Shown: in pieces, positions 34,156-43,170 of the stretch | Layout of the letters: the number at the start of each line of letters is the position of its first letter | Numbering within the stretch: the first letter of the stretch is position 1 | DNA from: JACPUW01 sp049115495 | GTDB lineage: Bacteria > Bacteroidota > Bacteroidia > CAILMK01 > JACPUW01 | Direction: 5' to 3' | Assembly (NCBI GenBank): GCA_049115495.1 | Contig: JAGDZV010000008.1 | Coordinates: forward strand, 62,001 to 126,000 | Length of the DNA stretch: 64,000 nt | Notes under the pieces: model-generated | The model's input: the letters and a program-made list of their open reading frames with translations, nothing else | What the model was told of the DNA's origin: nothing | Databases searched by the model: none | Position numbers and translations under genes: made by a program

Positions 34156-34173
34156 GAAGTCCAGTCCCCGCTT
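34156..34173 (+). pseudogene. tRNA-fMet 3'-end relic
   Basis: AGTCCAGTCCCCGCTT is nearly the last 16 nt of tRNA-fMet (T-arm 3' strand plus acceptor 3' strand), followed by CTAAGAAAAGCC as in the other copies. Sequence to the left (CTCGATGAAGTGTAACGG) may be a decayed anticodon arm. Confidence 0.65.
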
Positions 34174-34178
34174 CTAAG

Positions 34179-34207
34179 AAAAGCCTAAATAAAAAGTTGG
34201 GCTTTTT
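34179..34207 (+). terminator. decayed terminator after the fMet relic
   Basis: AAAAGCC (34179-34185) and GGGCTTTTT (34199-34207), with an AT-rich loop. It is the same family as the terminators at 31527 and 31932. Confidence 0.6.
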
Positions 34208-34280
34208 CCATTAAAAATAACAGCGAAAAAAAATCAATTTTTCCAAATTTCCTGCATTTTTAATAGTTTTATAACATAGT

Positions 34281-35309
34281 CTAAATTCTGGCACCAAATT
34301 TATGAGCATAGCTAAGCATGGGTAATAAAGGCACAAAACCAAGATCTGCCCAATCAAAAGCCGTTGGAAAATAAGCTATTCCGGCATTAATACAATTAAC
34401 GTCGTTTCTTCTTAAAACGGCTCTTAAACCACTAAATCCGAATACTTCTGTGTATTGTGGTGTAATATAATTCTCAGTAAAAGCATATATGTTGGGGCTA
34501 AGCATTTTAATTCCTGATATGTTTATCAGAGGCGTTCCGTTTCCAAAAGAAGTTGCAAAACCAGCACCAAGGGTCAAGTTGTTTTCTTCATTTCCAAACG
34601 TTATAGTGCTGTAGTAAACACTACCCACACCCCCAACTATGGAAAGACCATTAATTGAACCAATGGCAAACGAAAGTTTATCTCTTAATGACCAAGAAAA
34701 TTTTGGCGTGACATACCCAACCAAAGGCAATATAGGGGCACCAAATCCTATTGAGAAGTGATCGGTGATTCCGTATTGTAAATCATGTAACACGCCCCAA
34801 GTGGTCTGATAATAAAATTCACCTTTTTTCATTCCAAAAGAAGACGGACCAAAAAAATATCTTGTGCTATGATGGTTTTTTAACGACGCATCAACGGGAT
34901 AAACTCTACTGTAGGGCTTTACATTATTGAATTGTTGAATCTCATCTATTGGCACTTCATTATCAATGTTATGCTTTATGAATCTACTTATCAAAAACAC
35001 AACTTCCTCATTTTTCAAACTTTTCCAATCAAAGTCCAAAACATTTAAAGCAAGTAGCTCATTATTACAATTTTGCATAGTTGCAACTAGTGAATCTCCT
35101 TCTTTGTAAATCTTCATAAACTTATATAAACACTTGTTTTTGAAATTCACTTCTTTTGTGTAAAGTATGTCAAAATCATTAAGCTTTTGATTCAATAAAA
35201 CTGAATTATTCGAGTCAATAAAATTGATTCGATCGTCTATACTTACCAAATGTTGAGCGCTAATATAATTTGAAATAAACAGTATGAAAATTGTAATAAG
35301 ATATTGCAT
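34281..35309 (-). CDS. hypothetical outer-membrane protein
   Basis: 342 residues, family not named. A signal peptide (MQYLITIFILFISNYISAQ) leads a soluble part of about 100 residues. A beta-barrel-like part follows (RYFFGPSSFGMKKGEFYYQTTWGVLHDLQYGITDHFSIGFG onward) ending SYAHKFGARI. The GEFYYQT-type segment occurs in Bacteroidota barrel proteins. It is divergent from the HTH regulator at 35403, with 93 bp between the starts. Confidence 0.65.
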   Translation of the reverse strand: MQYLITIFILFISNYISAQHLVSIDDRINFIDSNNSVLLNQKLNDFDILYTKEVNFKNKCLYKFMKIYKEGDSLVATMQNCNNELLALNVLDFDWKSLKNEEVVFLISRFIKHNIDNEVPIDEIQQFNNVKPYSRVYPVDASLKNHHSTRYFFGPSSFGMKKGEFYYQTTWGVLHDLQYGITDHFSIGFGAPILPLVGYVTPKFSWSLRDKLSFAIGSINGLSIVGGVGSVYYSTITFGNEENNLTLGAGFATSFGNGTPLINISGIKMLSPNIYAFTENYITPQYTEVFGFSGLRAVLRRNDVNCINAGIAYFPTAFDWADLGFVPLLPMLSYAHKFGARI

Positions 35310-35402
35310 TACAGCTAGTTAATTTGTGAATTCAAAGGTGGTTAAGTACTAGAGCAGACACCAATTAAATTTCGCAATTCACAAACATTTCTTTTGTACA
35401 AA

Positions 35403-36428
35403 ATGCAAATTCCAAAAAAGATTATCTTCGATTTTGTGGGAATAGAAAAAAATATACAGCAATCGTTTTTTAGTGAGATCAAAAACCGATTGAATGTTAA
35501 CACTTCAATAGTTGAAGAAGTAGCAGATATATTAAACCTTAGCACTGATAGTACGTATCGAAGACTTAGAAATAAAACCCAATTAACATTTGAAGAAGTG
35601 GCAAAATTGGCTGGTCATTTTAATATTTCACTTGATAAATATGTTCGAAGCTCTGAAAAAATGGCATCATTTTCATACAGATCGATAAGTGAAACCAATT
35701 ACGACTTTATTGAGTATTTAAAATCAATACTAAGTGACCTTAAAACAATCAAAAACTCCATTAACCCCAATATAATTTATTTCGCTGAAGATATTCCGCT
35801 ACCTCAGCTTTTATTTGTTCCTGAAGTTGCCGCATTCAAATTGTTTTTTTGGGAAAAAACAATTCTAAATTTTCAGCGTCTTTCTAAATCAAAATTTGAT
35901 TTTTCAAAAGGCCATCTTGAGGTCAACAACATTTCTAGAGAAATCAGAGATATTTATATTTCAATTCCGTCTACCGAGATTTATAGTCCTGACACAATTG
36001 GTACCACTTTAAAGCAGATAAGGTATTATCATTATGCGGGCTTTTTTGCTTCAAAAGAAGTTGCCCTGCACTTATGCGATAAGCTTTGTGAATTGGTCGA
36101 AGGCATTAGAGATCAAGCTTCTGAAGGATACAAATTCCACAAAAAAAATCCAAAACAAACAGGAGACTATAAACTATATTTTAACGAAGTAATATATTCA
36201 GACACCTCAATTTTGGCCGAAAGTGATTTATTAAAATTTTCATATCTCTCAAACAATGGGTTAAGAAGAATCCTCACCCATAATGAGGCCTTTTATGATG
36301 AATCAGAAGCATCAGTAAAGAGACTTCTTAAAAAAGCCACACTTCTAAGCGGTTCGTCTGAAAAAGAGCGCAACATTGTGTTTGAAAAGTACTTATCATC
36401 AATTCAAACGCTTAAAATGGAAATTTAA
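35403..36428 (+). CDS. HTH transcriptional regulator, Bacteroidota type
   Basis: 341 residues from ATG 35403; a TTG three codons earlier is less likely. Residues about 20-65 (SIVEEVADILNLSTDSTYRRLRNKTQLTFEEVAKLAGHFNISLDKY) form a helix-turn-helix followed by a second short helical repeat, as in BetR/XRE-like regulators of this phylum. The remaining 270 residues have no recognised domain and may bind a ligand or oligomerise. It is divergent from the OM protein gene, which may be its target. Confidence 0.7.
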   Translation: MQIPKKIIFDFVGIEKNIQQSFFSEIKNRLNVNTSIVEEVADILNLSTDSTYRRLRNKTQLTFEEVAKLAGHFNISLDKYVRSSEKMASFSYRSISETNYDFIEYLKSILSDLKTIKNSINPNIIYFAEDIPLPQLLFVPEVAAFKLFFWEKTILNFQRLSKSKFDFSKGHLEVNNISREIRDIYISIPSTEIYSPDTIGTTLKQIRYYHYAGFFASKEVALHLCDKLCELVEGIRDQASEGYKFHKKNPKQTGDYKLYFNEVIYSDTSILAESDLLKFSYLSNNGLRRILTHNEAFYDESEASVKRLLKKATLLSGSSEKERNIVFEKYLSSIQTLKMEI

Positions 36429-36916
36429 ACTACTAGTATGTCTTTGTATTTAAATTCTATTCTCAAAATATTCGGCTTCAATAATTAGGCATTTCATTTG
36501 CTTTAGTTTAGCTCGACTTCTTTTAACAACCATAAAATGGATGGTCTAATGTTTCTATAAATAATACAAATGGAAGTATATGTTCAATTTTGGATTTATG
36601 TTCAGATGAAACCCATTAGGTTTTACATTAAATCAAAATTTGTTCGTTTATACAAGTCAATAGTTAAAGCCATGGAATAGGGTTTAACTAACCAAATTAA
36701 TATTGAGATTCTGAGATTAAACCAAGTACCGAAGATCGAACATGATCAACAAAAAACCCACGCTTAAATAGCCTAATCTCAATTTCCCTCATCTTTTTCA
36801 GTTTTCAATGGCTATATGAAACACACTTTTACAACTGCACTAAAAAATTAGTAAATAATTATTCCGATAAAGTTTCGACTAACTTCATAGCTCTTTGAAA
36901 ACGAAAGGAGTTATTC
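36429..36916. other. intergenic region
   Basis: 488 bp with no credible ORF, hairpin or repeat. The last 20 bp contain a strong ribosome binding site (AAAGGAG at 36904-36910) that supports the GTG start of the histidine kinase at 36917. The region is long enough for a regulated promoter or small RNA, but nothing specific is visible. Confidence 0.5.
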
Positions 36917-38851
36917 GTGAAAAAGGACTATTACTTGCGAAACCTATTAATAATTCTCCTTTTAATCGTTGGGAGTACATATGATTCTATTGGGCAATCT
37001 GATTCAGTTTTTGTAGAAAAACAATACGATTTAGCTTATAAACTACTCGTTACAAATCCAGATTCAGCAATTATTATTTGCAATGAAGGATTGACTAAGT
37101 CAAGTGGATTACCCTTTTTAAATGGCCACCTTTACCGAACAAAGGGCATTGCTTACCAAATTTTAAGGGATTATGGCGCTGCAGAAGAGAGCCTACTAAA
37201 AGCTCAAAAAGCTTTATGCAATATTGATGCTGAAAGCTGTAGTAAAGCCACAGTGTCTTTAGCAATAGTTCAAGCTAATTTAAACAAGCTAAATGATGCC
37301 ATTACAAGCTTTAATTCGGCCATTCTTAAGGCAACAGAAATTGAAAATGATTATTTGATAGCATTTTGCAATATGGAGATTTCACGAATGTTTTATCCAT
37401 TAAACGAATTTGGAAAAGCCCTTCACTTTGCAGGTTTAGCTCATGATTATGCTGTTAAATGTAATAATGAATTCATTCAATACGATGCTCTTACAAACAT
37501 CGGCATTTCTTGGATGGCATTAGACTCGTCTAGGGCTGAGAATTTTCTAAAGCAGGCCTATGAGCTGTCCCTTAAAAGCGGCGATTCGGTACAGTTGCAT
37601 ATATCAAAAAGCAATCTGGCCAATTATTGGGCAACATTAAACGACTATGAAAAAATCATCAAAACCTACAAATCAAGCGCTCGATTCTTTAAGTCAAAAG
37701 GTTTAGATCAATATTTGGCACCAGACTTAATTAACTTGGGATCAGCACAAATTCACACACATGAATATGACAAAGGGGTTAAAAATATAATTACTGGAAT
37801 TGAACTGAGCAGAAAAAACAAGCAATTAAATTTTGTTGTTAATGGTTACAAAAGCCTTGCTATTTTTTACAAAAAAAATGGGGATTCTATAAGCTACTTC
37901 TCATCAATGAACCAAAAGCTAAGAACATTAAACAAACTTATATCTTTAAAAAAAGGGATCTATAAGGCTGGTATGCTTTATGAACACGAAAAGATTCTAA
38001 TTGATAAAGAGAACGAACTGCTTGAAAAAGAAAAGCTTTTATCAGAAGAAAAGCTTGATAAGCAAAATACAATTATAATAGGTGCCATTTTTATAGTGGG
38101 CTTGCTTATTGTACTTTTCATTTTTCAATTTAAAAAGAGCAATGTAATAGAAGCACAGTCTGTAGAACTAGGAAAACTTAGTAAATCGAAAGATCAGATT
38201 ATAAGTATTTTAAGTCATGATTTGCGATCGCCATTAGCACAAATTGTGGGTCTTGAGCAGGCATTGCTTGATTATGATGAAGATCCGGCTCGAATAAGAG
38301 AAATACAAGAAAAGCTGCTCAAAAAGTCAAAACTAAGTCTTGAAATGGTTGAGGGGATTCTAATATGGGCCAAATATCATTTAGAAGAAAAAGTAGAAAA
38401 AGACAGTGTAAACCTATTACCTCTTTTGGAGCAACTAAAAGAGTACTTCTCAGATCAATTGAATAACAAAGGATTAATCATCACTACGGAGTTATCAATT
38501 GATGTTTTGGAAGTCAACCAAAGTATATTCACCATCATTATTCGAAATCTAATATCGAACGCCATAAAATACAGTTATAATAATTCAACCATAAAAATTC
38601 AGGTTAAAAAACTAAACGGACTAACGCTTGTTGACATTTCAGATAGTGGCAGTGGTTTTCCAGAGAGTGTTTTAAAAACTTTAAACACTAAAGAAAAGTT
38701 TTATTATAGCTCAAGCAAGGGTACTCTTGGCGAAAAAGGCATTGGAATTGGTTTATTTCTTTGCAAGGAACTTGCTGAAAATATTAATGCAGAGATTAAA
38801 GTGGCTGCATCTACAAAATCAGGTTCAACTGTAAGAATTCAGTTCGCTTAA
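36917..38851 (+). CDS. TPR-containing sensor histidine kinase
   Basis: 644 residues starting at GTG behind AAAGGAG. A signal-anchor N-terminus is followed by about seven TPR-like helical repeats in the periplasm (about 30-340; YRTKGIAYQILRDYGAAEESL, NLGSAQIHTHEYDKGVKNI). A coiled coil (EKILIDKENELLEKEKLLSEEKL) and a membrane helix (IIIGAIFIVGLLIVLFIFQF, about 390-410) come next. The kinase core has H-box ISILSHDLRSPL, N-box IIRNLISNAIKYS, G1 DISDSGSGF and G2 GEKGIGIGLFL. There is no fused or adjacent response regulator, so its partner is elsewhere. It overlaps the convergent antiporter gene by 4 bp. Confidence 0.92.
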   Translation: MKKDYYLRNLLIILLLIVGSTYDSIGQSDSVFVEKQYDLAYKLLVTNPDSAIIICNEGLTKSSGLPFLNGHLYRTKGIAYQILRDYGAAEESLLKAQKALCNIDAESCSKATVSLAIVQANLNKLNDAITSFNSAILKATEIENDYLIAFCNMEISRMFYPLNEFGKALHFAGLAHDYAVKCNNEFIQYDALTNIGISWMALDSSRAENFLKQAYELSLKSGDSVQLHISKSNLANYWATLNDYEKIIKTYKSSARFFKSKGLDQYLAPDLINLGSAQIHTHEYDKGVKNIITGIELSRKNKQLNFVVNGYKSLAIFYKKNGDSISYFSSMNQKLRTLNKLISLKKGIYKAGMLYEHEKILIDKENELLEKEKLLSEEKLDKQNTIIIGAIFIVGLLIVLFIFQFKKSNVIEAQSVELGKLSKSKDQIISILSHDLRSPLAQIVGLEQALLDYDEDPARIREIQEKLLKKSKLSLEMVEGILIWAKYHLEEKVEKDSVNLLPLLEQLKEYFSDQLNNKGLIITTELSIDVLEVNQSIFTIIIRNLISNAIKYSYNNSTIKIQVKKLNGLTLVDISDSGSGFPESVLKTLNTKEKFYYSSSKGTLGEKGIGIGLFLCKELAENINAEIKVAASTKSGSTVRIQFA

Positions 38852-40110
38852 TCGGCCATTTTCTTCAGTTCAGAAGGTCTAAATTTTTTGAGTAAAGGCT
38901 CAACGGTTAGTCCTTGAACAGCGATACTAAACACCACTACAATATAAGTTACCGCCAAAATCAATTCTCTATTCATTTCTTCGGTTAGAGATAATGCTAA
39001 TGCAATTGAAATTCCACCACGTAAGCCGCCCCAAGTCATTAACAAACCTGTTTTTGGCACAAAATTTAACTTGTTTCTAAAAACTACAATAGGCCCCGAA
39101 AGTGCCAAATATCTTGCGATGAGCGAAAGTGGGATTAACAAAAAGCCTGCAATGATATATTCAGTTTCAAAGTTTACAATGAGAATTTCCATTCCAATCA
39201 ACACAAAAAGTGCCGCATTTAATAGCACATCAACAAGTTCCCAAAATTTATCTACATAGCGCTCGGTGATTTCTGACATGGCCGCATCTTTAGTAGTATC
39301 TCTACCTAATAAGAGACCTGCCACAACCATGGCCAATGGCCCAGAGAAATGAAGTTTCATTGCTAACAAGTAGCCTCCCATAACCATTGCCAAAGTAATA
39401 AGAACCTCAATACTATAATCATCAATAGATTTTAGTAATCTAAAGGTTATTTGACCAAGAATTAGACCTAGTATAATACCACCTCCTACTTCTTCCAAAA
39501 ACAGAAAACCTATTTCTGTAATATCAATATCGGCATTAGCTTGGTTTGCCAAGTTAAACAAAGACAAAAAAACAACTACCCCAATACCATCGTTAAATAG
39601 AGACTCTCCTACAATTTTGGTTTCTAACTTTTTTGGAGCTCCTGCCTTTTTAAGAATACCTAATACAGCAATAGGATCAGTAGGTGATATTAATGCACCA
39701 AAAAGCAAACAGTGTAAAAAGCTTACTTGTAAACCAACAATATCAAAAATGAAATAAGATAGGCCACCAATTAAAAACGTAGAGGTAACAACTCCAATGG
39801 TTGCAAATGAAGCAATTGGCCATTTTTGAACTTTAAGTTGTTGAAAATTGGTATGTAAAGCACCGGCAAAAAGCAGAAAACTTAGCATTATTTCTAAAAC
39901 TGTTGTTTTAAAATCAATACTTCTAAGCGCTTGCTGTACTTGCGATAATAAAGACTCATTAAAACTTCCTATAATTAGTACACCTATTGAAAAAATGATT
40001 GAAATTAACATGATACCAATGGTATCTGGAAGTTTTATGAATCGAGAATTTAGATAGCCAAAAACTGCAGAAAATACTGTGAGAAGCGTGATTACTGTAA
40101 ACAACTCCAT
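38848..40110 (-). CDS. Na+/H+ antiporter, CPA1/NhaP family
   Basis: A 420-residue membrane protein with about 12 helices. The family's ion-binding signatures are LLFGALISPTDPIAVLGILKKAGAPKKLETKIVGESLFNDGIGVVVFL, including the ND pair of electroneutral CPA1 exchangers, and LMTWGGLRGGISIALALSL. It exchanges cytoplasmic Na+ (or K+) for H+. No soluble C-terminal regulatory domain follows. It is monocistronic. Confidence 0.92.
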   Translation of the reverse strand: MELFTVITLLTVFSAVFGYLNSRFIKLPDTIGIMLISIIFSIGVLIIGSFNESLLSQVQQALRSIDFKTTVLEIMLSFLLFAGALHTNFQQLKVQKWPIASFATIGVVTSTFLIGGLSYFIFDIVGLQVSFLHCLLFGALISPTDPIAVLGILKKAGAPKKLETKIVGESLFNDGIGVVVFLSLFNLANQANADIDITEIGFLFLEEVGGGIILGLILGQITFRLLKSIDDYSIEVLITLAMVMGGYLLAMKLHFSGPLAMVVAGLLLGRDTTKDAAMSEITERYVDKFWELVDVLLNAALFVLIGMEILIVNFETEYIIAGFLLIPLSLIARYLALSGPIVVFRNKLNFVPKTGLLMTWGGLRGGISIALALSLTEEMNRELILAVTYIVVVFSIAVQGLTVEPLLKKFRPSELKKMAD

Positions 40111-40232
40111 TTGCTTTCAATTTGAATAAGCATAAGTAATACAAATGCCAATACAAAAAATGATAAGACACTTAAAATTGTTTAGGTCAACTTAAACTTA
40201 TGGTTTCCAAAAGTTCGAATCAATAAGCCTTG

Positions 40233-40478
40233 CTACTTTGATTGAATTGAATATTCTAAAAATACTCTTTGACCCAAAGTAAAAATCAAAAACAACCAAG
40301 GTGCGCCATGTAGCAAAAGATCAAACCAATCCATACCTTGCATACCTACAGCACCGCCTGCTACCCACCTAATTTTGCCTACAATATGGGGCTCTGGTGC
40401 AAAAGGAGCTAAGCCTAAAGTAAGCGAGCCTAAAAGCCCTGTTCCAATTCTCTTATTACTGTCCTGTCTCGATATCAT
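40233..40478 (-). CDS. small conserved-type membrane protein
   Basis: 81 residues from ATG 40478. The core RIGTGLLGSLTLGLAPFAPEPHIVGKIRWVAGGA...MDWFDLLLHGAPWLFLIF, with a C-terminal helix, resembles short Bacteroidota proteins of unknown function. The frame stays open upstream into the tRNA genes, but that extension is antisense to tRNA and is rejected. No strong ribosome binding site decides between this and the ATGs at 40529 and 40538. Confidence 0.6.
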   Translation of the reverse strand: MISRQDSNKRIGTGLLGSLTLGLAPFAPEPHIVGKIRWVAGGAVGMQGMDWFDLLLHGAPWLFLIFTLGQRVFLEYSIQSK

Positions 40479-40551
40479 TAATGCAAAGGTTGGCCGCCAA
40501 AAGTAAATGCTCTGTGAGATTTGTCTCATTAATACCATTTGCATTACAACA

Positions 40552-40576
40552 AAAAAAGCCCCTAAAAAGGGGCTTT
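40552..40576 (-). terminator. terminator of the tRNA Gly-Leu-Gly cluster
   Basis: AAAGCCCC (40555-40562) and GGGGCTTT (40569-40576) around TAAAAA. On the minus strand a T-run follows. It lies 10 bp after the last tRNA. Confidence 0.88.
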
Positions 40577-40585
40577 GACCAATTG

Positions 40586-40658
<73 letters not shown>

Positions 40659-40673
40659 AATTATAAAATTAAG

Positions 40674-40758
40674 TACCCAGGGCGGGACTTGAACCCGCAC
40701 GACCGCAAAGGTCACAAGATTTTAAGTCTTGCGTGTCTACCAATTCCACCACCTGGGC
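40674..40758 (-). tRNA. tRNA-Leu (TAA)
   Basis: A class II tRNA of 85 nt with acceptor GCCCAGG/CCTGGGT and D-arm GTGGAATTGGTAGACAC. The anticodon loop is CTTAAAA in stem CAAGA/TCTTG. A long variable arm (TGACCTTTGCGGTCG) and T-arm GCGGGTTCAAGTCCCGC follow. Confidence 0.95.
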
Positions 40759-40787
40759 AGCATTAATTTTATATTCTTCAATACCTG

Positions 40788-40860
<73 letters not shown>

Positions 40861-40891
40861 AATACATGATCGCTTCCTTCAAAAGCGGTCG

Positions 40892-40922
40892 CAAAAGTAT
40901 TGCTTCCTACATTTTAAGCAAA
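40892..40922 (-). promoter_or_regulatory. promoter of the tRNA Gly-Leu-Gly cluster
   Basis: On the minus strand TTTG (40919-40922), 19 bp, TACTTTTG (40892-40899). It overlaps by one or two bases the gap after the O-antigen-ligase stop. Confidence 0.65.
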
Positions 40923-40923
40923 T

Positions 40924-42147
40924 TTATTTTCGAGAAAAATCACCTTTTGTAAGAATACCAAATATCAACCCAAAAAAACAAGAGCCAAATTGTCGTTCGA
41001 GAAAAGACTCCAAATTAAGTCCAATAAAGGCCATTACTACAAAAGCCAATAACAACCAATTTCTATATTGAATTGAATGCCAAATCATAAGCCCAAAAAA
41101 TAACAAGAATAAAAGCAACGCGGGCAAACCGCCTACTACCATAAAATTGGCAAATTGGTTATGCGGATTTATTCGATTTTCAGGAAGTAATAAAGTTCCC
41201 CTTTTTGAAAACATTTCTTGAACTTCTTGCGTAAGGTCTGCCATTCCCACCCCAAGCAATGGGTTTTCTTTAAATATATGCCAACTATTCTCCAATGCAT
41301 GTAAGCGCATAGCACCACTCCACCAATTGGCATTTTCACCATTTAGGTAAATGTTGAGATCGTGCATTGAATTATTGAAACGATTATTGAGAGGCGTTAT
41401 AAATGAAATTGCCAAAATTCCGATCACCATCAAACCCAAGGTAATTGATGTTGAATATATCCATTTTCCTTTTTCGATTGAAAAATAGAAAAATATAAGC
41501 GCTAGCAACCCTGCATACATTGCAACCAAACCTGTGCGTGCAACAACCACATGCATTAGTACAAAGTTTACCAATAACGGAACCAAAAAAAGCCATTTTC
41601 GAAAGGCTGGTTTCCCAAAAAAAAGAAAATAGGCCATTATCAAAACCGATGTACCTAACATAAAACTAAAAGAAATATGAAAGTATCCGTTAATTATGGG
41701 AATAGGTTTTGATTTGCTTATAAGCTCATTGATTTCTTGATAATTGCCAAGGTAATTTGCAAAGGTTCCAATGGCAATAAGCATTGCGGCATAAGCCATT
41801 ACAAGCAAAATAAGTTGCAACTGTTTTAAACTTATACTTATGGTACTGGCAAATAAAAATAGCCCAACAAATGAAAGCTTAAAGGCCATTTCGTTAAAGA
41901 AGGCAGGTTGGTTTTGATTGGATGTATAGAAAATTGACAAAGCCAACCATACAAGCAATAAAATCAGAATTTTATGTGAATTCTGTAATTCTAAACTTTT
42001 ATTAAGGAATGACTTGTTGAATGCAAAAAGCACAATCATACCAACTGTAGAAACTGATAAAATGGCTCTGCTAAAAAATAAACCTACAAATGCTGCTACT
42101 AAAAATATAAGTCCAATAAGTGTTATATGCTTTTTGAGAAAACTCAA
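40924..42147 (-). CDS. O-antigen ligase/polymerase family (Wzy_C) membrane protein
   Basis: A 407-residue protein with about 10-12 membrane helices. A long extracytoplasmic loop near 255-335 carries the family motif ENPLLGVGMADLTQEVQ and RINPHNQFANFMVVGG. Such proteins polymerise or ligate undecaprenyl-linked glycans to lipid A, a carrier or protein. No glycan cluster is adjacent; its neighbour is a LysM protein 3 bp upstream, with which it probably forms an operon. Confidence 0.85.
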   Translation of the reverse strand: MSFLKKHITLIGLIFLVAAFVGLFFSRAILSVSTVGMIVLFAFNKSFLNKSLELQNSHKILILLLVWLALSIFYTSNQNQPAFFNEMAFKLSFVGLFLFASTISISLKQLQLILLVMAYAAMLIAIGTFANYLGNYQEINELISKSKPIPIINGYFHISFSFMLGTSVLIMAYFLFFGKPAFRKWLFLVPLLVNFVLMHVVVARTGLVAMYAGLLALIFFYFSIEKGKWIYSTSITLGLMVIGILAISFITPLNNRFNNSMHDLNIYLNGENANWWSGAMRLHALENSWHIFKENPLLGVGMADLTQEVQEMFSKRGTLLLPENRINPHNQFANFMVVGGLPALLLFLLFFGLMIWHSIQYRNWLLLAFVVMAFIGLNLESFLERQFGSCFFGLIFGILTKGDFSRK

Positions 42148-42150
42148 AAC

Positions 42151-43041
42151 CTAGAGCTGATCGTTGCTATATACAATTTCTACTCTAAAAATCTTATCAC
42201 TAACATCTAATCGCTTGCTCGCCGATTCTGTTAGTACAATAACAACATCTTTCTTTTCATTACCTGCTAAAGGACCAATAACTTTTGCGTAAGTAGCCTT
42301 GTTGTTTGCCAGGTTTTCTATTCGAACTATACTTCCAATTTCTACATTATTGTAAAGCGCCAAAGACTTTCCTTCACCACTAGGCGGATCAGGTATATAT
42401 GTAGCCAATCCCGTAGTTGTTACATCGCTCCAAATTACTTGAGTGGTATCACCTTTTCTTTCTTCGCCTTCACCACCAGCAACAACATCTTTTATTTCAT
42501 CAACAGTAACAGGGTCATCTTTAACCTTAACTTTATCTCTAAATGCTATAATAATTTTTTGCCCTTCAGATAATGAATTTGTTTTAAGGCTATTCCAGCG
42601 CTTTATTTCATCAATGGTGAATTTACATTGATCTAATCTGCTTATGCTAAATAGAGTTTCGCCTGCTTTAACGGTGTACCAAACTACATTATCATCCTTA
42701 TTTTTAGGACCAATGGTTCCATTTTCTTTTGCTTTCTTTTTTTTGTCAGCATCGGCTATCAACTTTTCGGCATCTGCCTTGGCTATATTGGTAGGAATAA
42801 AAATGTATTGGTCAACTTTTATTCCGGCCGTTTTAACATCGGGATTATAAACCTCAATATCAGGAACCGAGACTTTATATCTTTTTGAAATAGAGTAAAG
42901 CCCCTGCCCTTTTTCAACTTGGTGTACAATAAATACCTTGTTGTTGCTCATAATCTTTAGCCCAGTAGAGTCTGTTAGAGCCATTGCCGAAACAGAAAGC
43001 AATAAGAAAGCAATTATACCAATTGATTTTAAGTGCTGCAT
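42151..43041 (-). CDS. LysM-domain peptidoglycan-binding protein
   Basis: 296 residues with a signal peptide (MQHLKSIGIIAFLLLSVSAMA). Two LysM domains are seen: about 37-83 (VFIVHQVEKGQGLYSISKRYKVSVPDIEVYNPD...YIFIP) and about 120-165 (VWYTVKAGETLFSISRLDQCKFTIDEIKRWNSL...IIIAF). A linker and a beta-rich C-terminal domain follow (about 205-290; ALYNNVEIGSIVRIENLANNKATYAKVIGPLAG), resembling the double-psi-barrel/RlpA-like C-terminal modules of Bacteroidota LysM proteins. It anchors to the cell wall and has no obvious catalytic residues. Confidence 0.88.
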   Translation of the reverse strand: MQHLKSIGIIAFLLLSVSAMALTDSTGLKIMSNNKVFIVHQVEKGQGLYSISKRYKVSVPDIEVYNPDVKTAGIKVDQYIFIPTNIAKADAEKLIADADKKKKAKENGTIGPKNKDDNVVWYTVKAGETLFSISRLDQCKFTIDEIKRWNSLKTNSLSEGQKIIIAFRDKVKVKDDPVTVDEIKDVVAGGEGEERKGDTTQVIWSDVTTTGLATYIPDPPSGEGKSLALYNNVEIGSIVRIENLANNKATYAKVIGPLAGNEKKDVVIVLTESASKRLDVSDKIFRVEIVYSNDQL

Positions 43042-43136
43042 AGTGGCGATTAAAACGACTTGTTCATCAAATTATTTTCAAAAGTAAAGTTTAAATATGC
43101 CGCTGAAACGAGCAATTATCCACTTAAATATTAATC

Positions 43137-43166
43137 TTGAGCAAAAAAGCAATTCAACTATTTTTG
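43137..43166 (+). promoter_or_regulatory. promoter of the porin-like gene, close to ATG
   Basis: TTG (43137-43139), 19 bp, TATTTTTG (43159-43166), a good consensus fit. The -7 element ends only 4 bp before the ATG at 43171, so the transcript would have little or no 5' leader. Confidence 0.5.
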
Positions 43167-43170
43167 ACAA

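Larger units (their letters stand above)
33694..34280. other. intergenic region with tRNA-fMet relics and terminators
   Basis: 587 bp without a gene. The left two thirds are AT-rich and featureless apart from likely promoter sequence for the channel gene. At 34063-34099 lies GGGCTACTAAGAAAAGCC followed by a decayed GGCTTTTTT hairpin, the same 3'-end-plus-terminator arrangement as the fMet copies at 31.5 and 31.9 kb. A clearer relic follows at 34156. Confidence 0.65.

Noticed and set aside
31276..34210. Integron-type attC sites or an integrated phage or plasmid
   Set aside because: The palindromes lie inside tRNA sequence at fixed positions, are only 16 bp, lack attC core sites, and no integrase, recombinase or phage gene is present.
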